Of a stretch of DNA of 64,000 bases, positions 29,328-36,709 are shown piece after piece; position 1 is the first letter of the stretch; every line of letters begins with the position of its first letter. The position numbers were made by a program, and so were the translations under genes. Location: NCBI GenBank assembly GCA_028289405.1, contig JANQPP010000149.1:1-64000 (forward strand). Direction: 5' to 3'. This stretch comes from Pirellulales bacterium. GTDB lineage: Bacteria > Planctomycetota > Planctomycetia > Pirellulales > JANQPP01. The notes beneath the pieces were generated by a model. It was not told the DNA's origin and made no database searches. It was given only the letters and a program-made list of their open reading frames with translations.

Positions 29328-30212
29328 ATGAAAAAAACAAACACAGCTTCCGTCCTCTCAAGATTCGCTGTGACCACTACATGTCTGGTGTTGGGAATGG
29401 CGATGTTGGTTGCCGAGAATCATTCGATCGCGGCAGAACCTGCCATCGATGATACGACGGAATCGATCACGCCCAAGCGGTATCTCTGCTATCGCGCAAC
29501 CGAGCCTTTGAACGTCGACGGTCAATTGGCTGAGCCGGACTGGCAAGCCGCCCCCTGGACGGATGATTTCGTGGATATCGAAGGCAAAAAGAAACCCAAG
29601 CCCCGTTTTCGTACCCGCGCGAAGATGCTGTGGGATGACGAGTACTTCTACATCGCCGCGGAGTTGGAGGAGCCGCATGTCTGGGGCACTTTGACCGAAC
29701 ACGATTCGGTGATCTTTCAAGACAACGATTTCGAGGTTTTTCTTGATCCCGATGGCGATACGCACCGCTATGGGGAATTCGAGATCAACGCGCTTAATAC
29801 GGGCTGGGATCTGTACTTGCCCCGACCCTATCGCGAAGGTGGCAAGGCAGACAATAGTTGGGAAATCCCGGGCCTGAAAACCGCCATCCATGTGCAAGGC
29901 ACGCTGAATGACCCATCGGACACCGATCGGGCCTGGTCCGTGGAACTCGCTTTTCCCTGGAAAGTCTTGGACGGATTGGACGAACAGCCGGCGCCGCCGC
30001 GAGACGGCGATACATGGCGGGTCAATTTTTCCCGGGTTCAATGGCGGCATGAAATCGTGGAGGGAAAATATCGCAAGAAGCCGAACCTCCGCGAGGACAA
30101 CTGGGTGTGGAGTCCTCAGGGCGTGATCGACATGCACCGTCCCGCGACCTGGGGCTATGTTGAATTTCGCCGCGAGCCACCGGCCAATCGCGAGCCTCGT
30201 CGCGATAAATGA
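29328..30212 (+). CDS. Secreted carbohydrate-binding family 9-like protein
   Basis: Exported protein of 294 residues. A signal peptide is clear (residues about 12-36, CLVLGMAMLVAENHSIAAEP). The rest is a CBM9-like sandwich: VDGQLAEPDWQAAPWTDDFVD, then MLWDDEYFYIAAELEEPHVW, then IFQDNDFEVFLDPDGDTHRY and YGEFEINALNTGWDL. It ends with a conserved WRVNFSRVQW strand. CBM9 domains bind the ends of polysaccharide chains, and stand-alone secreted copies are frequent in Planctomycetes. ATG 29328 follows AGGAAA. A short GNRA hairpin lies downstream. Confidence 0.85.
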   Translation: MKKTNTASVLSRFAVTTTCLVLGMAMLVAENHSIAAEPAIDDTTESITPKRYLCYRATEPLNVDGQLAEPDWQAAPWTDDFVDIEGKKKPKPRFRTRAKMLWDDEYFYIAAELEEPHVWGTLTEHDSVIFQDNDFEVFLDPDGDTHRYGEFEINALNTGWDLYLPRPYREGGKADNSWEIPGLKTAIHVQGTLNDPSDTDRAWSVELAFPWKVLDGLDEQPAPPRDGDTWRVNFSRVQWRHEIVEGKYRKKPNLREDNWVWSPQGVIDMHRPATWGYVEFRREPPANREPRRDK

Positions 30213-30244
30213 GACAGCGATCTGAGCAAACCGAATAGCTTAAA

Positions 30245-30261
30245 GTGTGCGGAAACGCACG
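30245..30261. promoter_or_regulatory. GC-rich dyad upstream of the first sigma-54 promoter (candidate activator site)
   Basis: GTGCG-GAAA-CGCAC (30247-30260) is a perfect 5-bp dyad, centred about 103 bp upstream of the -24 GG at 30356. The matching place before the second promoter (32453-32468) has GTGCG-N6-CGCGC. When the two are aligned without a gap, 13 of 17 bases agree. It could also act as a weak terminator for the CBM9 gene (GNRA loop, followed by CTTTTC). Confidence 0.5.
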
Positions 30262-30353
30262 GCTTTTCGGTCTCCCACCCGCGCCTTCACGCGACGACTT
30301 TTTGCGCGGGCTTTATTTTCAGGCGTGAAATTTGGGTTTAGCCAGTTTCCAGT

Positions 30354-30372
30354 CCGGCATGAAACTTGCTTA
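30354..30372 (+). promoter_or_regulatory. Putative sigma-54 promoter (BON-kinase unit)
   Basis: CCGGCAT-N5-TTGCTTA fits the -24/-12 consensus (TGGCAC-N5-TTGC) with the invariant GG at 30356-30357 and GC at 30368-30369, exactly 12 bases apart. Transcription would start near 30381, about 50 bases before the BON gene. The T of TGG is a C here, so the match is good but not perfect. Confidence 0.6.
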
Positions 30373-30429
30373 TCTTCACCTTCGACGAAAGGCTTCAGGG
30401 ATGGACAAACCAGTCAAAAGGAGGGGATC

Positions 30430-30711
30430 ATGGCGGTCCATGCGGGAAAAAAACCTGATCCACAGGCGCGAGGAGGAACGCAGTTTGTCCGCCAAGCGCG
30501 CGAGTGCCTTGACCGGCATCCACATTTTCGTGGACGGGTCGGAATGTTCGATATCACTTGCGATGGCCAGATTTTGACAATCGAAGGCAGAGTTCCCACG
30601 TTTTACCTGAAACAATTGATTGGCTCGGCGCTGCTTGGGATGGAGGAAAACGTGCTCATCAATAATCATGTTCAGGTGTGTGAGGGCCGTGAGACGGCCA
30701 AAGGGAATTGA
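30430..30711 (+). CDS. Small BON-domain-like protein
   Basis: 93-residue cytoplasmic protein. The ATG at 30430 has a strong Shine-Dalgarno (AGGAGGGG). After a charged N-terminus the residues from about 35 to 90 read FDITCDGQILTIEGRV followed by FYLKQLIGSALLG and VLINNHVQV, the alpha-beta pattern of BON domains (transport-associated, phospholipid- or partner-binding). It has no signal peptide, unlike OsmY-type BON proteins. It starts the first sigma-54 unit and is followed by the kinase/P-loop gene after 24 bases. I cannot say what it binds. Confidence 0.7.
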   Translation: MAVHAGKKPDPQARGGTQFVRQARECLDRHPHFRGRVGMFDITCDGQILTIEGRVPTFYLKQLIGSALLGMEENVLINNHVQVCEGRETAKGN

Positions 30712-30735
30712 TCTCCCGATTACGTCGCAAGCGCC

Positions 30736-32367
30736 ATGAACACCGCGGATGGCATGGCTATGCCAACAGGAATTGAAAGTTTTGCAGGCAACACGGAACC
30801 GTCCCTTGATGATAAAGCGGACACGCGGCTGAGGCGTTTGCAAGACCCCGCGACGTATCCAGAACCTACCTCCCATGTCCAGATCGTCGAGACGCACATC
30901 TCTTGGGTCTTTTTGACCGATGGCTTTGCATACAAAGTCAAGAAACCGGTCGCCTTTGATTTCCTCGACTTTTCTTCCTCGGAGAGGCGTGGGGAAGCCT
31001 GCCATGAAGAACTCCGTTTGAACCGGCGGTTTGCCCCCGATGTTTATCTGGAAGTCCTTCCGCTGTACCTCGATGGCAACGGCTCACTGGGATTCAATGG
31101 AACAGGGCCGTCAGCCGATTTCGCGCTCAAAATGCGGCGGCTGCCTGAGTTGCGGACCCTCGAGCAGCTTATCCAGCGTGACGAGCTTGACTCAGCGACG
31201 CTGGAAGCGCTCTGCCGTTTTCTCATCCAGCGGTATGGTCAGTTGCCAAGCCGAGAGATTTCTCCAGAAACCTATCTCGCTCATGAACGCAAAGAAATCG
31301 ATTCGAATGAGCAGGACTTGGCCATTCAATGCGAGGGAGAACCTCGAAAGCGGGAAATTCATCGGCTGCACATGGCGCAGCGGCGGTTTCTGCGAATATA
31401 CGAATTGCCAATCCGAGAGCGCGTGAATTCTGGACGCGTCATCGATGGCCATGGCGATTTGCGGCCCGAACATATCTATCTCACGGATCCTCCCGCGATC
31501 ATCGACTGCCTCGAATTTAGCCGGGACCTACGTACGCTCGACGTGCTCGATGATTTGGCGTTTTTGGCGATGGAATGCGATCTCCGGAAACGCTGCGACA
31601 TCGGAAAACGCCTGTTGGATGTGTACGCGGAGGTGACGAGCGACGCGCCTCCACGGAGCCTGGTAAAGTTCTACAAATGCTATCGAGCTTGCGTACGAGC
31701 CAAAGTCGCCGGCTTGCGCGCGGAACAAGTCAAAACAGAGGAAGAGCGGGACTCCCTGAACCGGCAGCGGGAAGCCTATTTGGCCCTGGCCCAATCGTAT
31801 CTGCCAGACTTCGCGCCGGTGACCATTTTGGCCGTAGGTGGGTTGATGGGCACGGGAAAATCGACGCTGGCCCGCGCGCTGGGTGAGGAGCTGGGAATAA
31901 AGGTCCTGCAAAGTGACGCCATTCGCCGGGAACTCTTCGGTAAGTCGCCCCGGCAGTCGGAGTTCGGAGAAGGCCTGTACCGACAGGAATTTCGAGATCG
32001 TGTCTATGCGGACCTGCTGGCAAAGGCGGAAGAACATCTCCAGGCGGCCGATTCTGTCATCTTGGACGCCACGTTTCGCCAAAATTCACGAAGAAAAACG
32101 CTTCAAGACTTGGCGGCTCGGCACGGCGCACGGCTACTTTTTATCGAATGCCGATGTTCCTTGGAGGTCGCTCGCAATCGAATCAGCCATCGCCTGCGAA
32201 CGGGTGACTCTGATTCAGAAGCCCGGCCCGAATTGCTGGAGCAGCAATACCGAACGCAAGATCCGCTTCCGCCCGAATTGCCGAGCGTGGTCGTGAACAC
32301 CGATCAAGCGGTCGAACATCTCCTCGTTGAAGTCTTGGACGCACTTCAACCGAAGGCCGGCCGTTAG
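30736..32367 (+). CDS. Aminoglycoside-phosphotransferase-like / P-loop kinase fusion protein
   Basis: Cytoplasmic protein of 543 residues with two nucleotide-handling halves. Residues about 30-330 form an APH/protein-kinase-like fold. The catalytic-loop motif HGDLRPEH is at about 239, followed by ICLEF-type metal-binding residues (IDCLEFSRDLR). Residues about 355-540 form a P-loop domain with Walker A GGLMGTGKST at about 368 and LILDATF-like residues, as in the AAA_33/zeta-toxin/gluconate-kinase group. Two-domain proteins of this type occur in many bacteria, and a mycobacterial homologue belongs to the dormancy regulon (Rv2004c, recalled, not checked). The phosphate acceptor is unknown. It shares a unit with the BON gene. 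Confidence 0.85.
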   Translation: MNTADGMAMPTGIESFAGNTEPSLDDKADTRLRRLQDPATYPEPTSHVQIVETHISWVFLTDGFAYKVKKPVAFDFLDFSSSERRGEACHEELRLNRRFAPDVYLEVLPLYLDGNGSLGFNGTGPSADFALKMRRLPELRTLEQLIQRDELDSATLEALCRFLIQRYGQLPSREISPETYLAHERKEIDSNEQDLAIQCEGEPRKREIHRLHMAQRRFLRIYELPIRERVNSGRVIDGHGDLRPEHIYLTDPPAIIDCLEFSRDLRTLDVLDDLAFLAMECDLRKRCDIGKRLLDVYAEVTSDAPPRSLVKFYKCYRACVRAKVAGLRAEQVKTEEERDSLNRQREAYLALAQSYLPDFAPVTILAVGGLMGTGKSTLARALGEELGIKVLQSDAIRRELFGKSPRQSEFGEGLYRQEFRDRVYADLLAKAEEHLQAADSVILDATFRQNSRRKTLQDLAARHGARLLFIECRCSLEVARNRISHRLRTGDSDSEARPELLEQQYRTQDPLPPELPSVVVNTDQAVEHLLVEVLDALQPKAGR

Positions 32368-32452
32368 CAGGCTGCCGGTTTGCTATCCACTCGCCGCATC
32401 ACGTCACGAAAGCGTTCATTGAAGAAGTGTTGGCCATACGGCGATATGTGGC

Positions 32453-32468
32453 GTGCGAATAAGCGCGC
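32453..32468. promoter_or_regulatory. GC-rich dyad upstream of the second sigma-54 promoter (candidate activator site)
   Basis: GTGCG, 6 bases, CGCGC (one mismatch from a perfect dyad). It is centred about 103 bp upstream of the -24 GG at 32564, the same distance as in the first unit. This is the usual distance for bacterial enhancer-binding protein sites. Confidence 0.45.
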
Positions 32469-32561
32469 GAAGCTTGAACGGCATCCAGCAGCGCGAGGTT
32501 TTTTTCCCTGATTTTCCCGAGAGTTTTGACCTAAATAGAAGACCGGTGTGGTGTCCGAGAC

Positions 32562-32580
32562 TTGGCATCAAAATTGCTTT
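32562..32580 (+). promoter_or_regulatory. Putative sigma-54 promoter (Usp-CBS-Usp unit)
   Basis: TTGGCAT-N5-TTGCTTT. The invariant GG is at 32564-32565 and the GC at 32576-32577. It differs from the consensus TTGGCAC-N5-TTGCW at one position. Transcription should start near 32589, giving a leader of about 84 bases. Confidence 0.7.
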
Positions 32581-32672
32581 AAGTTCGAATAGGGCGGTAG
32601 CCGTTTAGCCAAGCGTTTTTCGGCCCTCTTGCCGCGACTCCCAAATAGGGCGTTTGCTGAAAGGAGCGACCA

Positions 32673-33119
32673 ATGCAATTCAAGAATATCTTGGTCCCCG
32701 TTGATTTTTCGGCTTCGAGCCAAGGGGCGGTCGAGTTGGCATCCACGTTGGCCAACCAGAAAGGGAGCACACTGCATTTCGTCTACGTCGAATCGGACAT
32801 GACGGTTTTCGAAGGCGGACACACGAGCTACGTACCGACCGCGGAGGACATCGAACAAGATCGTGAGCGGCTGGAAAAACTCGTGCCAGCAAAGGAAGGC
32901 GTCCAGTTCGAGCGACACTTCTTACAGGGGGTCCCCGCGGAGAAGATCGTGGAATTCGCCGAGCAGAACGGAATCGACTTGATCGTGCTTGGAAGCCACG
33001 GACGAGCTGGTTTGGCCCGGTTCCTGCTGGGAAGTGTGGCGGAGCAGGTCGTGCGTACCGGGACTTGTCCGGTGCTGACCGTCAAGCAACCGATTCACCT
33101 GAAAGAAGAGGCCACGTAA
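32673..33119 (+). CDS. Universal stress protein (UspA family)
   Basis: 148-residue Usp domain. The first strand is FKNILVPVDFSASSQGAVEL; the ATP-binding signature GSHGRAGLARFLLGS (G-2X-G-9X-G-S) is at about 107-121; the last strand is CPVLTVK. Such proteins accumulate in stressed or non-growing cells, bind ATP and often dimerise. It is preceded by AAAGGAG at its start and by the sigma-54-type promoter. A CBS protein and a second Usp follow in the same direction with gaps of about 45 bases, so the three form an operon. Confidence 0.92.
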   Translation: MQFKNILVPVDFSASSQGAVELASTLANQKGSTLHFVYVESDMTVFEGGHTSYVPTAEDIEQDRERLEKLVPAKEGVQFERHFLQGVPAEKIVEFAEQNGIDLIVLGSHGRAGLARFLLGSVAEQVVRTGTCPVLTVKQPIHLKEEAT

Positions 33120-33162
33120 CCACATGGCCGCGTGAAATTCACCTCGAATGAGGGTAGGTGAG

Positions 33163-33672
33163 ATGATGAGCCACAGCCTGAATCGCTTGATCAGTCTCCG
33201 CGTCACCGATGTGATGAATCCCCGCGTGGTGGAAGTGCCGATGAACGCCACGATGGCCGAGGCCGCGAAAATACTGTCGGAGAATGAAATCTCTGGTGCT
33301 CCGGTAGTGGACGAACATGGCCATTGCGTTGGAGTTCTAAGCACGACCGACTTTGCGTTGAGGGAAGGACGGCGAGAAGGCCATGCCACTGCGGAAGGAA
33401 GCGTGGAACAAATCCTTGTCCAGGATACGCCGGGCGGCGTACTGTATATTGAAGAAGTCGCGGAAGATGCGGTCCACCAACACATGACCACGGCGGTGCA
33501 GACCACGACCTCCATCACCCCGTTGCTCGAGGCAGCCCGGTGCATGTGCTCCGAGCACATCCACCGACTCATCGTGTTGGACGAGGCCCAGAGGCCGGTT
33601 GGCGTGGTCAGTGCGTTGGATTTGGTCGCCGCGATGGTGGCCAGCGTGGAGGGGTGGTTACAGTCCAAATAA
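33163..33672 (+). CDS. Tandem CBS-domain protein
   Basis: About 169 residues made of two CBS domains: VTDVMNPRVVEVPMNATMAEA through GVLSTTDFALREG, then HMTTAVQTTTSITPLLEAAR through VGVVSALDLVAAM. CBS pairs bind adenine nucleotides (AMP, ATP, SAM) and so sense energy state. A small stand-alone CBS pair placed between two Usp genes is like the mycobacterial hypoxic-response protein Hrp1 in domain content. The insert between the two repeats (residues about 70-105) is longer than usual. Two adjacent ATG codons (33163, 33166) are preceded by GGTGAG. Confidence 0.88.
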   Translation: MMSHSLNRLISLRVTDVMNPRVVEVPMNATMAEAAKILSENEISGAPVVDEHGHCVGVLSTTDFALREGRREGHATAEGSVEQILVQDTPGGVLYIEEVAEDAVHQHMTTAVQTTTSITPLLEAARCMCSEHIHRLIVLDEAQRPVGVVSALDLVAAMVASVEGWLQSK

Positions 33673-33715
33673 GGCGGTTCCGAGTCGCCGTTCGAGCGAA
33701 AGTGAGGTCGTTGCC

Positions 33716-34141
33716 ATGTCTTGGTTTCAAGGCAAGAAAATTGTCGTCCCGTACGATTTTTCAGACGAGGCGGGCCAAGCCATCGACGTGGCTCTGGAAA
33801 TCTCCACTGCGGCGGAGGTGCACGTCGTTCACGTGGCTGCCGTGCTGGCGGCGGCGGAGCCTGGCGTGGTATGGAATGTCGCCCCCGATATCGATCGTCA
33901 GGAACATATTCAGCAGGAGTTCAACAAGAGCTTCAGCGAAGCCAAGTATGAACGATTGAAGTTCGCCGTACGGTTTGGCGACCCGGGACAAGAAATCGCT
34001 GATTTTTCCCAAAGCGAGGGGGCTGGACTCATCGTGATGCCTTCCCACGGCCGGACCGGACTGAATCGGATGCTGATCGGCTCTGTTGCCGAACGTGTTG
34101 TCCGGCTAGCGCACTGCCCGGTACTCGTATTAAGGAAGTGA
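33716..34141 (+). CDS. Universal stress protein (UspA family), second copy
   Basis: 141-residue Usp domain starting MSWFQGKKIVVPYDFSDEA and ending CPVLVLRK. The ATP-binding signature is PSHGRTGLNRMLIGS; the first glycine of the usual motif is Pro, so nucleotide binding may be altered. It differs a good deal from the first copy (32673), so this is not a recent duplication. It starts 43 bases after the CBS gene, with GAGG upstream, as the last member of the stress trio. Confidence 0.9.
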   Translation: MSWFQGKKIVVPYDFSDEAGQAIDVALEISTAAEVHVVHVAAVLAAAEPGVVWNVAPDIDRQEHIQQEFNKSFSEAKYERLKFAVRFGDPGQEIADFSQSEGAGLIVMPSHGRTGLNRMLIGSVAERVVRLAHCPVLVLRK

Positions 34142-34236
34142 AATAGCGCAAATCCTCGTTCGCGCACGATTAGAACTGAATAGGCCGGCCCAGGGAGCTA
34201 CCGGTTGCGGCCATCGCCACCTGAGGAATGGCCGAG

Positions 34237-34656
34237 TTACTTGGGCAGCGAGAACAATTCCACGAGATGACCGTCGGGATCATAGATATATAGCTGCCGC
34301 GCTCCGTCGGGGCGGCTTTTGGGTCCCGTCACGATTTCGAAACCGAGCGCGGTCAAACGTGGGGCGGCTGCGTCGCAATCGTCGATTTCGAAGGCGTAGT
34401 GGAACCCCCGCGACGGAAGTTTTGCCCCAAGGCAGGGGAGTCCCGCCTGTCCCGCCTCCTGTCCGGCAACGTTCAAGTGGATCTGCGAACTTCCCGCCTG
34501 GAACCAAAGTCCCGGGAAACCGAAATCGGGCCGCTCCACTTCCTGCATGCCGAGAATTTCCGTATAGAATTTCCGGCTACGTTCCAAATCCTCGACCACA
34601 ATCGTGATGTGGTCGATCCCTTTGACCGAGACGGTAGTGGAGATGGAACTGGGCAT
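34237..34656 (-). CDS. VOC-family (glyoxalase/bleomycin-resistance) protein
   Basis: 139-residue metal-dependent VOC domain: GIDHITIVVEDLERSRKFY at the start, WFQAGSSQIHLNVAG, HYAFEIDDCDAAAPRL and QLYIYDPDGHLVELF at the end. The metal ligands His, His and Glu are in the expected places. Activity could be lactoylglutathione-lyase-like, dioxygenase or resistance; none can be chosen from context. The ATG at 34656 is preceded by AGGTGA. It lies after rpsT on the same strand and is convergent with the Usp operon. Confidence 0.85.
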   Translation of the reverse strand: MPSSISTTVSVKGIDHITIVVEDLERSRKFYTEILGMQEVERPDFGFPGLWFQAGSSQIHLNVAGQEAGQAGLPCLGAKLPSRGFHYAFEIDDCDAAAPRLTALGFEIVTGPKSRPDGARQLYIYDPDGHLVELFSLPK

Positions 34657-34738
34657 ATGGAAGCTCACCTAGCGGGAAACACGCGGAACCAACTGGGCGC
34701 CAGGCTAACGGCACGCCAGCCGATTTTGAGGCCATCCG

Positions 34739-35023
34739 TTACGCTTCGCCTTTTGACGCGCTTTGCATCGACTTGAGCCGACGAGAGTACCGTGACTTGA
34801 GGCGGCTTGCTTTGTTGGGATGAATCAGGCCCTTGGCAGCGGATTGATCTAACTTCTTCACGGCCAAGCGATAGGCCGCCTCCGCTTCCGTGCCGTCTCC
34901 CGCTTCCACTGCCTGGTGGACTTTCTTCAGTTGCGTCGCTAGAAACGAACGTTTGGAGCGGTTTGCCAATCGCCGCTTTTGATCCTGCCGCCACCTTTTC
35001 TTCGCGCTTTTCGTGTTGGGCAT
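34739..35023 (-). CDS. rpsT: 30S ribosomal protein S20 (bS20)
   Basis: 94-residue basic protein of the small ribosomal subunit, near the family length of about 87-90. It starts MPNTKSAKKRWRQDQKRR and has the Lys/Arg-rich three-helix pattern, ending with HPNKASRLKSRYSRRLKSM. It binds 16S rRNA near the 5' end. It sits downstream of the TPR gene by about 72 bases, and a GNRA hairpin lies in this gap. Confidence 0.95.
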   Translation of the reverse strand: MPNTKSAKKRWRQDQKRRLANRSKRSFLATQLKKVHQAVEAGDGTEAEAAYRLAVKKLDQSAAKGLIHPNKASRLKSRYSRRLKSMQSASKGEA

Positions 35024-35072
35024 AAATCGTGCCTGTCAGGTATCCTTTTCTAAATGTATCGGGACTCACACA

Positions 35073-35090
35073 CGGCCTCTCACGAGGCCG
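35073..35090 (-). promoter_or_regulatory. GNRA-capped hairpin between TPR gene and rpsT
   Basis: On the minus strand CGGCCTC-GTGA-GAGGCCG is a perfect 7-bp stem with a GNRA tetraloop. It starts 6 bases after the TPR stop and about 50 bases before rpsT. No T-run follows, so it may be an RNA leader element for rpsT or a transcript stabiliser rather than a terminator. Confidence 0.5.
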
Positions 35091-35095
35091 CGAGC

Positions 35096-36529
35096 CTATT
35101 CACCAAGCCCATTATCATCGCGAAGTTGGCTCAGTTTGTCCAGACGATCCGGCACATCGCGATAATTGAAATCGATGCCGGCCAATTCAGTGAAATGTTG
35201 TTCCGCTTGGTCCAACTGTTTCATGCCCATCGCCAGCACGCCCGCGCGGTACAGCGACAGCTTATGAACCTCCGCATCGCGTTCCGTACTCGGCGTTTTT
35301 AGGGCTTCCAAATAGTTCGTCATCGCCAATTTGTACTGTTTGATCTGCTGGAAGCACTCGCCGAGGTGCAAGAAAACCTGGCCCCTATTGGGAGCGTCCG
35401 CTCGGGCCTCCTGGAAATGCTTGATGGCCTCGGGATACTTGCCTGACCGCATGAGCCGTACGCCCAGTTCATACTTGTACTGCGAATTGGTGGGGTACCG
35501 TTCACATCGCGTGGCGAAGATCTGCGTTTCGAGGCGATTCAGTTCGGCCTTCAGGCGTTTGGCGAGATTGACGGCTTCCTCGGTCTTTTCCGTCTCGGCT
35601 TTCCGGAGGCCGACGGCCAACTGCTCCTGTGCCCGGCGAAGTTGGATGTCCTCCAAAGCCTCGCGGTACATCATATCGCCGCCCGAGGCTTCCAAGCCGC
35701 GTTGAAAAGCGGCCTCCGCTTCGTCGAATCGCTCGTGGCGGAGATGCAATTCGGCCAGCTTACGGTAATTGTCGGTATTGGCGGGATCCTTTTCGATCTC
35801 ACGTTCCAATGCCTGTTCGGGTGTCCGCTGAATCACCGATTCACGGCGAGCCGAGGGAATCGTCTTCGTCTTTTCAGCCCCTTCTCCTTCCGTGGAGACC
35901 GCCTCCTCGTATCCGCCTCGGTCGATAGTTTTTTTGACCGTGCAATTCGCGATCCCCTTGAGTGCTTCTTCATCGTCTGCCTTGACCATCTTCACGCGGT
36001 TCCAATACGTGATGGCCTGATCGAACTCGCCGCGTTGCTCGCAGAGTCGCGCCAAACGCCGGTTGACGGTTTCCTCTTTGGGATTCGCATCGGATGCCCA
36101 TTTGAGGTAGGCCAACTCGGTGTCGTCCTGGTCCATCAGCCCACAGGCGGTCGAATTCGCTAGCAACGCGGAAACATCCCAAGGGTTCAGCTTGAGAAGT
36201 TCCAGGCCATGCTTGAGCATGCTTTGGGCATCCTTGGCGAGCTCCGCTTTTTTCAACGATCCACGGCTCGTGGCCCCCTTCAACGCCGCCAGCTTGCTTC
36301 CTTTCTTGTTGTTGTCGTATTTACGATAGAGGTTATTCAGGAAGGATTGCGCGTAGAGGACGTTGCCGGGATCCCCCTGGACACACTGCTCAAACATATT
36401 CGAGGCGTAATCGTAGTCTCCTTTGGTGGAACTGCGATTGCCGCTTTCAAACCATTGTTGAAGCCGTTTGCGGACCGCTGGCGAGATGGGTTGCGGTCCC
36501 GATGTGGATTTTTTTTTGGAAACGGCCAT
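35096..36529 (-). CDS. Tetratricopeptide-repeat protein
   Basis: About 477 residues, cytoplasmic. There is a helix-rich repeat region from about residue 20 on. Recognisable TPR units are GDYDYASNMFEQCVQGDPGN, RLCEQRGEFDQAITYWNRVK, LAELHLRHERFDEAEAAFQR, RLMRSGKYPEAIKHFQEARA and FQQIKQYKLAMTNYLEALK. The stretch between them includes a long charged helix (EQLAVGLRKAETEKTEEAVN). TPRs make scaffolds for other proteins; the partner is unknown. The N-terminus MAVSKKKSTSGPQP is typical for the start at 36529, but GAGGAAC is very close, so a start at 36586 cannot be excluded. rpsT follows. Confidence 0.8.
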   Translation of the reverse strand: MAVSKKKSTSGPQPISPAVRKRLQQWFESGNRSSTKGDYDYASNMFEQCVQGDPGNVLYAQSFLNNLYRKYDNNKKGSKLAALKGATSRGSLKKAELAKDAQSMLKHGLELLKLNPWDVSALLANSTACGLMDQDDTELAYLKWASDANPKEETVNRRLARLCEQRGEFDQAITYWNRVKMVKADDEEALKGIANCTVKKTIDRGGYEEAVSTEGEGAEKTKTIPSARRESVIQRTPEQALEREIEKDPANTDNYRKLAELHLRHERFDEAEAAFQRGLEASGGDMMYREALEDIQLRRAQEQLAVGLRKAETEKTEEAVNLAKRLKAELNRLETQIFATRCERYPTNSQYKYELGVRLMRSGKYPEAIKHFQEARADAPNRGQVFLHLGECFQQIKQYKLAMTNYLEALKTPSTERDAEVHKLSLYRAGVLAMGMKQLDQAEQHFTELAGIDFNYRDVPDRLDKLSQLRDDNGLGE

Positions 36530-36709
36530 GTTCCTCGGGCTGACGAGTAGCAACGGATGGGAAGAGTTTCTTGGCACCGAGAACACGAGCCTAGTCGCAA
36601 AACAAGAAGTCTCGGTACCTTAGCTATTCTATCATGGGCAGTCCGCCTCACAACAACACCAAAGCTGGGAGAGCGGATGTCAACATGCGCCTTTCAGAGG
36701 TCAAACTCG

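Larger units (their letters stand above)
32368..32672. other. Regulatory region between kinase fusion and Usp genes
   Basis: 305 bases with no gene. It holds the second sigma-54-type promoter and its upstream dyad (separate entries), and a run of seven T at about 32500 that may be a bend or a weak terminator. Confidence 0.6.
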
